Positions 12,482 through 23,293 of a stretch of 64,000 nucleotides of DNA are shown one piece after another. The notes beneath the pieces were generated by a model. The model was not told the origin of the DNA and did no database searches. It worked only from the letters and a program-made list of their open reading frames with translations. Source of the DNA: Agrocybe praecox (lineage: Eukaryota > Basidiomycota > Agaricomycetes > Agaricales > Agrocybaceae); NCBI GenBank assembly GCA_964017145.1, contig OZ024840.1:3968001-4032000 (forward strand), in the 5' to 3' direction. The stretch's first letter is position 1, and every line of letters begins with the position of its first letter. A program made the translations under genes and the position numbers.

Positions 12482-13576
12482 TATGTAGAATTGGACGGGT
12501 TGTCCTACGTAGGAGTTACACCTCGATTTAGGGCACCTATATACCCTCGAATGTTGATGCCACTGATATACCAGGTACCAAGAGACAGGTATCTAAATGC
12601 AAGGGGATGAATTTTCTTGCATGGGGTATTGATCTCGACAGACGGCAATAGCTGCTCACCTCGGTCTGATGTTTCGCGGACATCGACAGGCACAGATCGC
12701 TGCCTCGGTCATCGACTAGTGAATGTCGAAAGAGTAGATATATCTGTATTCATAGTATATCACGACGAGGAGAGCATATTAGTATGTTATTCCTTCCTCG
12801 AGATGTCAGTCAAATGAACGATTCCGCAGAAGCAGTGAGAATCAGTACAATGCATTTGGAACTCACCTCAACACCGTTATAGATGCAAAGTATTTCGGAT
12901 CGTCCAGTGGATTCAAGCAAAGTCAGACCCACATATAAACAGTCAGACCAAGAAAAAAAGCCTCCGCAAATAATGTAGTTAGTCGGAATGCGTGGGTAGC
13001 GCGTTGATATAGTCGTATGTTCCGCGCCTTTTCCATAGTACCAGTCATAATTTCGACGCCAATAGATTTATGCATATAGAAAGCTCCCTACTCCGGGTAT
13101 CAGGTGCGCACATTGAGTATACTCATATCCATGATTCCAGCGCATTGCAAGTACAGGGCGGCGCGTTGCTCCAGTAGTAACTCCACGTGAGCTGGGACAG
13201 GACGCCGGGCAGCCAAGCCCGCATTCCAGGTGAGGTGTCCATGGGATTTCACTTGCCTATGATTGAACTAGGTGAATCTTCGGAATCGAAGAGTTGGGTA
13301 TCAAGATAGAAAGGGTTTGGAAAGGGTCGCCTACTTAGAATTTTGCAAAACGTTGATTTAACCCTAACCTTAACCTGCGCCACCATTATTTATATCTCAT
13401 AAACTTGAAATTTTGCTTGCATTCTAGAAACATATCGACTATTGGTTTCTAAAGACTGCACTCGATTTTCGCATCGATATAATATATACTCTGGAGATGG
13501 AATGCAGGGTGCCACCCAATGTGATTCTGCAAAAGGTGAGCAAAAGTTAGTGGGAAGGTCGGAGGTCAAAGCGACC
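12482..13576. other. Intergenic gap between carboxylesterase and kinase-like gene K1
   Basis: No gene is supported here. It holds the carboxylesterase promoter (right next to 12481) and the 3' side of K1. Open frames in it are short and lack family features. A telomere-like run lies at about 13355-13376. Confidence 0.5.
13355..13376 (+). repeat. Short telomere-like CCCTAA-type run
   Basis: The sequence TTAACCCTAACCTTAACC holds about three degenerate CCCTAA units, the complement of the TTAGGG telomere repeat of most filamentous fungi. It is too short to prove a former telomere and may be chance. Confidence 0.35.
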
Positions 13577-14398
13577 TTAATCGGTTTTTTCGACAGCCAT
13601 AGTTGCACCCCTTTTGGGCTTTGAGATACCTATAAAACAGAAACTTTTAGGAGACGAATTTCAGAAAATATCAGACATAAATTACCATCTGCATATATAT
13701 AAGTTGTAATTTCTTGTCGGAGCTGATCTTCAGAAAGACGAGCATAGATATCGTCAAACCGTTTGGATGCTTCCGCCACCGTAAACCGTTTTCCAATGTC
13801 AGCATTTATCATCGAGTCAAAGAAAGGTCCAAGCTCGGGAACATAGTTAGCTATATGCTGGAAGTTCGCTTTATTACAGTATTCAAAAAGAGAAAAAGAG
13901 TTCATCTTACTCTCGACCATTTCTCCAGTACACGCGCAGCCCCACAGACGTCAACGGGAAAAGGGTTGAAGGGTGAATCCGGAAGAGGAACATCTCGCCA
14001 CGCAAAGTCGTACGGCTTTGACTTGAAGGTTTCACGGATATCCTTGATATCCATAGTATGCGGATACATCTTTGACTCACCAAAGTCAATGATAGCGTAT
14101 CTCGTTGAGGTCGAATCCCGTAGACCTTTCATAATTGCGGGAATGAAGGGAAACAGACTGTTCATGGACAGGTTCTGCTCCAGAAAATCCCAATGTACAA
14201 TTTTGTTCTCGTGAAGAAAGTCTAAGCCCTGGAAACTTACATGTCAGGGTGCATAAAATGTTGGGACATCTTATAAGTTACCTGCAGAAGTTGGTGAACC
14301 ATTTCCATCACTTCGTGTACAGTGTCGAATTCGGGATAAAAAGTATGAGTGCCGGATCGTACAAAAACGTAATGTAGATTCATAACCAACTTCGGTGC

Positions 14399-14578
14399 AT
14401 TATCCACCAAGTCGGTCACATTATCCACCAACTTATGTCGATTATCCACCACATTTTAGAATTATCCACCAACTTTTTGTATTCTCCACCAATTTTTTTG
14501 TATTATCCACCAACTTTTTATATTATCCACCAAGTGTCGTCCATTATCCACCAACTCAATAATTATTATCCACCAAGT
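14399..14578 (-). repeat. Subterminal array, left arm of TIR copy 1
   Basis: Nine units of TTATCCACCAA-type sequence, spaced about 20-23 bp with variable AT-rich spacers. It is the inverted counterpart of the array at 15276-15486. Confidence 0.85.
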
Positions 14579-15275
14579 CCGGTGAATTAGATTTTCGTCA
14601 TGCCGTCCCTGCCGGGCCTATTCAATGGCCGTTATGATCCCTAAATCAGCCGTCCGGCACTTGACACGCATCAATAAGTGATACACGGCATTGAATTTTT
14701 CATTTATTATTTCGATTTAATACGCGGCGGCATTCCTTTGCCGATTATTGGTGAGCCGACCATTGTAGTTCGTATTTCTGATCGCATATGTACTACATAC
14801 CCTCAATTATGTACTGAATATATTTGATATTACACGTGCAATGCTTGTATCTACTAATTACATGTGAATACAATGGAGACACTAAATGCGCAGCCGGATC
14901 GCTTATTCTGTGCACTGATGAACCGTGGGAACGCGGTATGCGCGCAACGCGCACATCAGCCGCTCGTTGCTGAATCTACTCGTAGCACTTCTCCAACGAA
15001 CCAGTATTATTTGAAACTTTGTGAATATGTAGATTACCATCCAATAAGGGTATTCCGCCAAAAAAAACCGACGCCAGGTCCTCTTGAGAGCTGATGCATT
15101 ATTCACCGCAATAATACGCCCGTTTAATGTATGCATGGCTTACTTAAGTTCATGCCGCGTACCAGGTATTAGTGCCGTGTATGTGTAACATGTGCCGAAC
15201 GGCTGATTTAGGGATCATAACGGCCATCACATGAGCTCGGCAGGGACGGCATGTCGAAAATCTAATTCACCGGAC

Positions 15276-15486
15276 TTGGTGGATAATAATAATTGAGTTG
15301 GTGGATAATAGATGACACTTGGTGGATAATATAAAAAGTTGGTGGAGAATACAAAAAGTTGGTGGAGAATACAAAAAGTTGGTGGAGAATACAAAAAGTT
15401 GGTGGATAATCGACATAAGTTGGTGGATAATCGATGTAAGTTGGTGGATAATGTGACCGACTTGGTGGATAATACACCGAAGTTGG
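15276..15486 (+). repeat. Subterminal array, right arm of TIR copy 1
   Basis: Ten units of TTGGTGGATAAT (three are TTGGTGGAGAAT) at a period of 20-22 bp. Three units with spacer ACAAAAAG are near identical, suggesting local unit duplication. Confidence 0.88.
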
Positions 15487-15830
15487 TTATAAATCTACAT
15501 TACGTTTTTGTACGATCCGGCACTCATAAAAAAGCGCCTCCCCACCTATTCATTCAACATTAGGCGTTATGAATTGACACTTTTTCTCTATGCTACGAAC
15601 CTTGGCATCACAGCGAACGTGAATTTTTCAAGCGAGATATAGTTAACCACCGGAATGACGTGGTTTCGAGGATCAGAACGCGCCTCTTTTGAATTCAGAA
15701 ATTTGAGTATATCGAGTTCGTACGTCGTTTTGTCATCCGCAACAAGCCTGAAGGAATTTATCAAAAGGCGCAATCTATGAGTGCCGGATTGTATAAAAAT
15801 TGATTTTGAATTTTAAACCAACTTACATGT

Positions 15831-16010
15831 ATTATCCACCAACTCGGTCACATTATCCACCAACTCATGTCGATTATCCACCAAATTTGTGCATTATCCA
15901 CCAATATTTTCCATTATTCACCAACTTTTTCCATCATCCACCAATTTTCTTCATTATCCACCAAATGTCATCGATTATCCACCAACTCAAAATCTATTAT
16001 CCACCCACTC
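15831..16010 (-). repeat. Subterminal array, left arm of TIR copy 2
   Basis: About nine TTATCCACCAA-type units, some decayed (TTATTCACC, TCATCCACC), spaced close to 21 bp. Confidence 0.82.
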
Positions 16011-16818
16011 CGGTGATTTATTTTTTCTTGATGCCGTCTCTGCCGGTCTCCTTTGATTGCCATTATGACCTCTTAATCGGCCATTCGGCACTTGACACGC
16101 ATCAATTATTTGTTCACGGCACGTCACTAAGCTACATATGGCATGAACTTGATAAATACTGTTCTTGTGTTTCCAGAAGGTTCCAAGACAGATACTCTCG
16201 GGCATATGCAGCAGGTTTTATAGAATAAAGCATATTGCGCATATAAAAATATTTCCTCTGTAATTGCTTGCTGAGAATGCAACCTTATACGTTGAAGCGC
16301 GCTCATCCTAAGTAAAAATATGCGTGGGAATTATTCCTTACCATATCGAGGCGCATAACTTCAGCTCTATTTTTCTTGGTCAGAACATCAATTTGGCTTG
16401 TACATAGATTACAGTATCTATCAAAATTATGTAGTATACATTTAGATGCTTACATACTCCGTGTAACCGGTATACCAGTTTCTACCGGACTGATAATTTA
16501 CCAAATTAATTGATGTAGGGCATGGGAAATAGTGTTTTCTAAGTATCATTTTACCTCCTCCACGGGCTCTTCGTGTTAGTTCATAGCTTAAAAAAATCAA
16601 AATTATGGTTTTCGTGACTTCAATAAAGTTACAAACACAGTTTCTATTTTTAATCACATGCATGTAAATGGTGGTTCATGATGATTGAGATCAGTGCCGT
16701 GCATGCGCCGCGTATCAATTGTTGATGCGTGTCATGTGCCGAGCGGCCGATTTAGAGATCATAATGGCCATCAAAGGAGACCGGCAGAGACGGCATCAAG
16801 AAAAAATAAATTACCGGA

Positions 16819-16970
16819 GTGGGTGGATAATAGATTTCGAGTTGGTGGATAATCGATGACATTTGGTGGATAATGAAAAAAGTTGGTGAATAATGGAAAA
16901 TATTGGTGGATAATCGACATGAGTTGGTGGATAATGTGACCGAGTTGGTGGATAATACATGTAAGTTGGT
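16819..16970 (+). repeat. Subterminal array, right arm of TIR copy 2
   Basis: Seven TTGGTGGATAAT-type units, inverted relative to 15831-16010. The spacers GTGACCGAG and CGACATGAG match spacers of the left arm in reverse. Confidence 0.82.
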
Positions 16971-17940
16971 TTAAAATTCAAAATCAATTTTTATACAATC
17001 CGGCACTCATAGCAATCTAGTTTGGCTTGAAAACTTACTTTAAGATTACTTCTCTTCCTTGCCTATCCCTCGCAGCTCGCACAAACATAGTCTATAAATC
17101 AAGTGTCACAAAGTCTTACACGCGGTACGGATAAAGGGCAGCGCACCGTGCAGAACAACTTAGCGTGCTCGTCACTTTGAAAATAATTCCGCGCATAAGG
17201 ATGTTTTGATTCTGGTAGGACAACGTTGCGAGGACCAGCAGGTACTTGATATTCGCTACCAAGTGTGGTTGAGAACCCATATAGTGTATATCCATTCCAT
17301 CGAAAGAACTTGTCAAGAGACTTCCAACGTTTCTCTGATTCATCCTCATCTTCATAGACCATATCCAAGTTGACGTAATTCCGGTGGCCCTGGCATCCTT
17401 TAAGATCCTCAGGCAATCGAGTATATCCAAACCAAGCTCGTTGACAAGTATAAAAAACACGTCGAAAAGTCTGCACAGTCCAAGATTTGAAGTACGGGAC
17501 AGAGTATGCTGCAGCTATTGTCGTAGCACCAGCGAGAATACCATATTTGAACGACATGATTAGATACTAAGTTCGAGATTCGACGTTCGTGACGATTGGG
17601 TATTGAATATTGACCATTTATGTACAAGTATTTGTTTCTATTCTATATTTGGTCCACGTCCTCGATGTTTGTGAGTGAAACCTAGGTTCGGAACAAGGCC
17701 TTTTCCCTGCTTCTCGTTTCTACAACACCTACTTGCTTATCTATGGATTAGCGTCTCATCATTGTTAGCATCCCTTCATCCCAAATGAGAGTATCGATTT
17801 CTTGGTTGGATTATCCACCCGTGGGAAGGTAGAGTAGAACATACTATGACGGCATGTGAAATTGCGTATATAAACAACCTGGTTCGGATACCCCAGCCCT
17901 ACCAACATCTCAGTGATCTGCCGTTCTCATTCAACTTTCT

Positions 17941-19467
17941 ATGCGCTCGGTCTCCATTTTACTCGCGGTCTTGGCATCCATAGGATTTCTTTACTTCCAA
18001 CCCTTTGGAATCACCAACATGTGCGTACCCAGATTTTTAGGCGGTGCATTGAAGTACCTACGAATCAAAGGCAAGAGATCAAGTTTGCCTCCTCTTTCAG
18101 AATGGGTCATGTCAGACGATGTTGCGACTGCAGTAAAGATAATGACCAAAGCACGAAAAATCTGGGAATCACTTGCCCCATTCTTCCGTTCGAAAGGATA
18201 CGTCACATTCGAAGTTCGACCTGAAATTGGGCAAGGATTGTATCCCTCTGGGTCGTTGAAAGATGACCTTCAAGTTGATTTGGAGTATCCGTTTGCTAGA
18301 CGAGTCTATCAGAGTGATCGTAAAGCATATTTTTTGTCGACGATGGTAAACGTTATCTTCTTGATGTGCCACTCGCTCGCTGAGAAAGGGAGTGCAGGCT
18401 GTTCGTGTATGGCCAGCTAGGGACACCAAAGGGAGGGATGTAGTAATAAGGAAAGCTTCTCACTGTCCACTACTTACTCTGTTGTATTCAAAGGATTTTC
18501 TCTGGACTCGTTTCAGATGGATCGCCTTCTCCGGAACTAGAAATTCTCAAGTTTCTAAACACCAAGGAGGCCCGGTCCGATCCGAGGAACCACACTATAC
18601 CCATCCTCGAATTCCTCGAATATGATCGATATACTTTTGCTATCATGCCCAGGTGCGTATTGCCGTCCGTCGATTGTGGTCTTTACGGTTTACGTGAAAA
18701 GATGGGGACAGGCATTTTGGCCGGACCATGCAACAGTCCAACAAATCATGCACATGAACAAGACACTGCTAGAAGTAGGTCCTACTAATCAATATTAAAC
18801 GAGATTTTACTTCATTACTAACCAAGGGTTTTGGCAATAGGTGCTAGTTTTCTTGCACGAGCACAGCATATTCCACGGTGATTTTCTTGAAAATAACACA
18901 GTTATGGATGTTCTTTATCCAGAGCAAGAGTTCTACAAAAAGGGCTTGAGGGACCCAGATTCAAGCCGATACGCCCTCATTGACTTTGGTCAATCCCTCA
19001 GGTACTCGCCTGACATACCGATAGAAAAGGTAACCGAATCCAGGCCCTACAACTTCGGGTTTCACGGTATACAAGCAACCCAACTACCCTACAATCCCTT
19101 TTCCCTAGAGGTTGCCGTTTTTGGTGTTGTTTTGCAACGAAGCTCCAGAGTAAGTTCAATGAAATATGTTCGCTGCTCTCGCCTCTGAATCTATGGTTTA
19201 TCCAGCATATCGATAATGTTGTACCCGAGCTTGGTACTTTTTATGACAACATGACACACGAAAACTTCAATAAACGGCCTACTGCTCGTGACGTGTTAGC
19301 ACAATTCAATAGCATCTACGAGAGTCTGTCAGAAACACAGCTCTCACATCCGGTGATTAATCGTAAATGGCAAGAAGGTAGGTATTTTATATTTATATTA
19401 CCCAAACAAGATAATTCCTTAAAGATCTCTACTCTTAACAGGGAAAGTCGTCCCCAAAGAAAATTGA
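17941..19467 (+). CDS. Kinase-like protein K2, membrane-anchored; one splice donor damaged
   Basis: Paralogue of K1 and K3. It begins MRSVSILLAVLASIGFLYFQ, a hydrophobic anchor. Then come IWESLAPFFRSKGY, AVRVWPARDTKGRDVVI, LEILKFLNTKEARSDPRNH, YTFAIMPR, IFHGDFLENN (catalytic loop, HRD reading HGD), YALIDFGQS (DFG) and NPFSLEV. The terminal exons end WQEG-KVVPKEN (stop at 19467). Introns are at the same places as in K1 and K3. The intron after DVVI reads AAG|GAAAGC where K1 and K3 have AA|GTAAGT, so the donor GT is lost. Without splicing, translation stops within about 60 codons. It is either a pseudogene or uses a rare donor. It lies divergent from K1 and upstream of a small-protein relic. 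Confidence 0.65.
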
Positions 19468-19897
19468 CGCAAAATCCTCCAAGTTAGTTCATGTTTCGGT
19501 GCCGGGTGAAGGGTATGCTGGTTTGACCTGGAACAATTCGAATTATTGGTATAAGTATTTTCAGACAGTCCTCGTTTTGATCTGTAGTGCAACGTCCAGT
19601 ATTCAATCTTTGTATGCACATGTGAGACTCGGAGACATTACAATTCAATGGAGATTGGTCTCAACTTTCAAGTTTCCCGATCTGTAACTCTACAGGATAT
19701 GAAGATTTATCACCTTGGTGTTTCTGTTTTGACGGCGCAAATTCTGGCATCACACTTATCTGGGGGGAGAGTGTATAATGTGTTGCGTTTCAAAGCTCAT
19801 GTACCACGAATCAGGCTACGACTTTCTTCCCTTTCTACTACGGCCGCCCCTCAGCGTTTTTCACCCACGTCACTAAACAGCTATAGTATTCCCACAA

Positions 19898-20107
19898 ATG
19901 CACTTGTAAGCCCAACACGCTTTCTTGACTGTATTTCATACAGTGCTACTGTAACTAGCCGCGCCAGTTTAATGTAGGGGATGTTGTGCAAGTAACCGAG
20001 ACTCACGAAGTAGTTGTCGGCCAGGGGATGGGAACGATTCCTAAAGACAAGACGGGAAAGGTTGCAGTAGGGGCATCTTTCTCCATCACTCAGGTAAGCT
20101 CATACTC
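19898..20107 (+). CDS. Possible small protein B, related to the gene at 37070 (fragmentary)
   Basis: A short first exon (MHL) may splice, from GTAAGC to GCCAG, into FNVGDVVQVTETHEVVV and TIPKDKTGKV. This matches the exon 2 pattern of the small protein at 37070 (FRVTQKVKITTTIT, then TIPAGISGTV): F-x-V, alternating V/T strands, then IP-x4-G-x-V. The final exon is not clear, because the next acceptor would give an intron of only about 32 bp or an early stop. It may be a relic. Its interest is its place just downstream of K2. Confidence 0.35.
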
Positions 20108-20496
20108 AAACGTGATGATCTGCAGGGCGTTTTACGTGAGGAACTCTCTATAACTGTAACTACCTCATGATCCTGAATTTGTATATTGCGCATTGGGCCG
20201 ACAAATATGGGAAGACTTAAATGGGGACGCGAGGATATTCATTGTAAAGACGCGTTGACGCAGGCTCAAACTCAACACTCAGAGAGTTCCGAGTCATAGA
20301 GTTAAAGACCTGTCGTTTTCTTCAAGTTTTCTTCAAAGGTCGTCTAGGATATTTGAAATTGCCGGTTGCCGAGAAATCATCACCACGTGTCCCGCATCAC
20401 TTGCCTGTCCTGATCGCAACGGCCGATGCAAACATAGGAGTCGACGCCAGGTAATGATACCAACACCGTTAGAGACGACGACCAGCATAAGTCAAC

Positions 20497-23169
20497 ATGA
20501 GCGACGCTCGTGCTGGCAACAAACTGAAAAAAGTTCAGCTAACAAAGACAGAAAGAAACCGTAAACAAAAGAAAGAGGTGCGTATTTCTTCGAGTCGGAC
20601 GTGAAGTTCCTGAAATAGCTCATATTTTATATTTGATTTTCTTTTAGAGCACGACCGCGACAAGCGTCGACGCGACTTCGTCTTTCTCAACCACCTTCAT
20701 TTGGATACCCGCTCTTTTAGCAGTTGGAATATACTTTTATCTGGTACGTGTCATCCTGGAAACCTCGTACACAATGCAGACCAACTAAAACAGTGCCACA
20801 GAACCCTGAAAATTTCTTCAAATTAGTCGATGACTGGATTGGGTTCTCAGAACATTACGATGGAGCTCCGGCAGCCCTTCAACCTATACATACGTACCTC
20901 TCAGCGGACATTCTGAAACGAGATGCTGTAGTACGAGCTTTCAAGGTCAGTTCTAACAGGTTCGAGGACTACAGTAATCGCTGATTGAAGGATATAGAAC
21001 TCCTGGCATGCATATGGTGAGCAACTCGATAAACTTTGTCTACGCGTCTGAAGGATCGTTGGTGTGCCATTTTAGAAAGAAATGCTATGGGCGACGACGA
21101 GTACCACCCTATAAGCCAACAAGGATCAAACCTGACGGAAGCCGGGGGAATTGGGTACATGGTTGTCGATGTGATAGATTCTTTGCAAATTATGGGACTG
21201 CATGAAGAATATGCTCGGGCGAGGGAATGGGTAGATGAGAAGCTTTCTTTTGAGAGGGACGATAAATTCAGTACCTTCGAGGTATGTCCTGTTATCTTGC
21301 TCGACCATCCTCCTTAATCATTTTATATGTCCAAAGACGACCATCAGAGTTCTAGGAGGCCTACTTTCCGCGTATCATCTCTCTGGACATGATCCATTAT
21401 ACTTAGAAAAGGCGACAGACCTCGCAGATAGGATGCTACCTGCATTCAATACCGCTTCAGGATTACCATTCCCCGTTATTAACCTGGCTGAAAAGAAGGG
21501 CTACCATACTCAAGACTTCCCAGGTCTTACGAGCATAGCAGAAGTCGCAACTCTCCAACTTGAATTCCGCTATTTGAGCTGGTTGACTGGGAACGAAGAA
21601 TACTGGCGAGCTGCAGAAAAGGTGCCGATTGTTATTTTGCGCATATTTTCTGAGCTGTGTTGAAGTAGTTTATTCTCCTTAGGTCATGGAGGTGGTCAAG
21701 AAAGCTAGGCTTCCCCACGGACTGGCTTCTGCATTCATCAGGTTGGTTTTCTTAATTCCCTTTCCCCATCGATACGTCTACTTACCGCTCAATTCAGCGT
21801 CGAAGAGGGACACTATGAAACATCTGTTATTCGTTTAGGATCGCGAGGCGACTCTTTCTATGAATATTTATTGTAAGCCTTTTCTCAAGGCTTCACGGTT
21901 CAAAACTCATCTTTTCGCAGGAAGCAGTATCTTCAAACCGTGAGCAGCTCCCATATAGCCCATATAACCCCTTTCTAATTTAATTTCTTGACATGTTTAG
22001 AACAACTCTGAGCTGGTTTACCGTGATGTATGTCCAGGTATCCCATCTTTCCCTTCCTATGTTTTTAAATCATTGCGCAGATGTACGAAGATGCCATGGA
22101 CGCCGTGCACAACTACCTCATTCGCAAAAGTATGGGAAACAAAATGACATATACCTCTGAACTCGTACCAGAAAATGGGCCAAACGGCGAGCTGTAAGCA
22201 TTCCCAGTTTCAGTGGTCTTCGAACGTAGTAATCTCATTGGGACACAACTTGACAGAACATGGAGGCTTACTCCAAAACAAGACCACCTCGTCTGCTTCT
22301 TTGGAGGCTCTCTTATGCTCGGGGCCACACGTGCAGGATCCCAGACGCACCCTGTATCAGTCCCTCCTCGCCCAGAGGAACTCTCTGACAGGGGAAAACG
22401 AGATTGGGAGACAGGCGTCGAGCTGATCAAAACCTGCATGCACACTCACGATACCGGAACGTACGTCTTTATAATATATACTAGGATGATAGAGAATGAA
22501 TAACTAATTACTTCTTTTCCTCTTTAGTGGACTCTCTCCTGAGATCGTGTACTTCAGGGTCCCAAGCGACGGTATGGACGCATACCCTAACGCCCCTACA
22601 GACTGGTACATCAAAGGCGCAGCGTACGTCCTTGTCTATCCATTACCTACTCACCAACTCAGAATTCACATCCTATCGTATCTGTTCTTCTCTCCAGCGT
22701 TGGCGAATTTCCGCCATACGACGCGCGATATATGCTCCGCCCTGAAACTGTCGAATCTCTGTTTATAGCATGGAGACTGACAGGCGACCAGATGTATCGC
22801 GACCACGGATGGAAGATCTTCCAATCCATTGAGAAACACTGCAAAGTCAAGGAGGGTGGATATGCAACCATCATCAACGTCGACGAAAACCCTGCTCGAC
22901 AGGAAGACAAGATGGAGACGTTCTTTTTGGTCAGTCAATTCAGGTTATTGTCGGTTGGATTCTCACTGATTCTTGACATTCAGAGCGAGACTTTGAAGTA
23001 CCTCTACTTACTTTTCGATGGCTCAGATACATTACCTTTAGACAGTGAGTTTTTTTTCGTTTACGATGTGTTTGCCGTTAATTCATTTCTATCCAAAGAG
23101 CATGTCTTCAACACGGAGGCACATCCACTGCCGATATTTGATCCTTCGATAAAAATAGGATTCTCATAA
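20497..23169 (+). CDS. MNS1: ER class I alpha-1,2-mannosidase (GH47)
   Basis: This type II membrane enzyme trims alpha-1,2-mannose from N-glycans in the ER and feeds glycoprotein quality control. It begins MSDARAGNKLKKVQLTKTER (cytosolic, basic), then a transmembrane segment (IPALLAVGIYFYL) and the catalytic (alpha/alpha)7 barrel. Motifs are NLTEAGGIGYMVVDVIDSL, TTIRVLGGLLSAY, HTQDFPGLTSIAEVATLQLE, SRGDSFYEYLLKQYL, HLVCFFGGSLMLGA, GLSPEI, YMLRPETVESLFIAWRLTGD, ENPARQEDKMETFFLSETLKYLYLLF and the Ca-binding NTEAHPLP near the end. It has many short introns, including a pair of very short exons around 21840-22090. Stop at 23167-23169. Length and motifs are normal. Confidence 0.93.
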
Positions 23170-23293
23170 AATAGTTTGAATGTACATCACACCAATAATC
23201 TGATAAATCGAGCAGTTGCATGCATCATGATAACATAGATTCAAGGGCATACAGAACAGACGACATAGGGCCAACGAGTTTGGAGCGACTAAT

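Larger units (their letters stand above)
14344..15528. mobile_element. Nonautonomous TIR DNA element, copy 1 (in a K1 exon)
   Basis: This 1,185 bp element starts TATGAGTGCCGGATCGTA and ends with its exact complement. It is flanked by a 6-bp target duplication AAAAAG (14338-14343 and 15529-15534). Removing the element and one duplication restores the K1 frame across the join. The two arms are long inverted repeats (about 14344-14694 and 15173-15528) made of a 45 bp terminal block, an array of TTATCCACCAA units, then a conserved GC-rich block with a ...GCCGTC...GGCCGTTATGATC core. The centre (about 14700-15170) shows no convincing transposase. The superfamily is not assigned. Confidence 0.85.
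15776..17011. mobile_element. Nonautonomous TIR DNA element, copy 2 (in a K1 intron)
   Basis: This 1,236 bp element has the same ends (TATGAGTGCCGGATTGTA and complement) and a perfect 6-bp target duplication GCAATC (15770-15775 and 17012-17017). Arms run about 15776-16122 and 16692-17011, with the same terminal block, TTATCCACCAA arrays and GC-rich inner block as copy 1, but clearly diverged. The centre (about 16125-16690) is AT-rich with no recognisable protein. On the minus strand the insertion falls within the K1 intron that begins GTAAGTTTTCAAGCC and ends TTCCTTCAG, leaving both splice sites intact. Confidence 0.85.
13577..17557 (-). pseudogene. Kinase-like protein K1, interrupted by two TIR elements
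   Basis: K1 is an N-terminally anchored protein-kinase-like protein. The start at 17557 gives MSFKYGILAGATTIAAAYSV, a likely membrane anchor. Then come EVILK (probable beta-3 Lys), LDILKFLNSKEARSDPRNH, FTFAVMPR (hinge), HWDFLEQN (catalytic loop: HRDxxxxN with Arg replaced by Trp), YAIIDFGES (DFG loop) and NPFPVDV. The C-terminal helices follow, ending MAVEKTD (stop at 13577). K2 and K3 share the same exon plan. A TIR element at 14344-15528 splits the exon encoding WGGAFYPEF, so normal protein cannot be made unless that 1.19 kb is removed. A second element (15776-17011) lies inside an intron and may be harmless. K1 is divergent from K2. The substrate is unknown. Confidence 0.75.

Noticed and set aside
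13355..13376. Internal former telomere
   Set aside because: Only about three degenerate units; the flanks are ordinary genes.
15276..15486. CRISPR-like array
   Set aside because: Units are only about 12 bp with 8-10 bp spacers, occur inverted at both element ends, and the genome is eukaryotic.
14344..15528. Tc1/mariner-type TA duplication
   Set aside because: TA does flank the inner TGAG/CTCA ends, but counting it as part of the terminus gives perfect 6-bp duplications in both copies, and the K1 frame is restored only by the 6-bp model.
15800..16228. Tyr/Pro-rich repeats such as YPPT in frames over the arrays
   Set aside because: They are translations of the TTATCCACCAA array, not proteins; unit length is often not a multiple of three.
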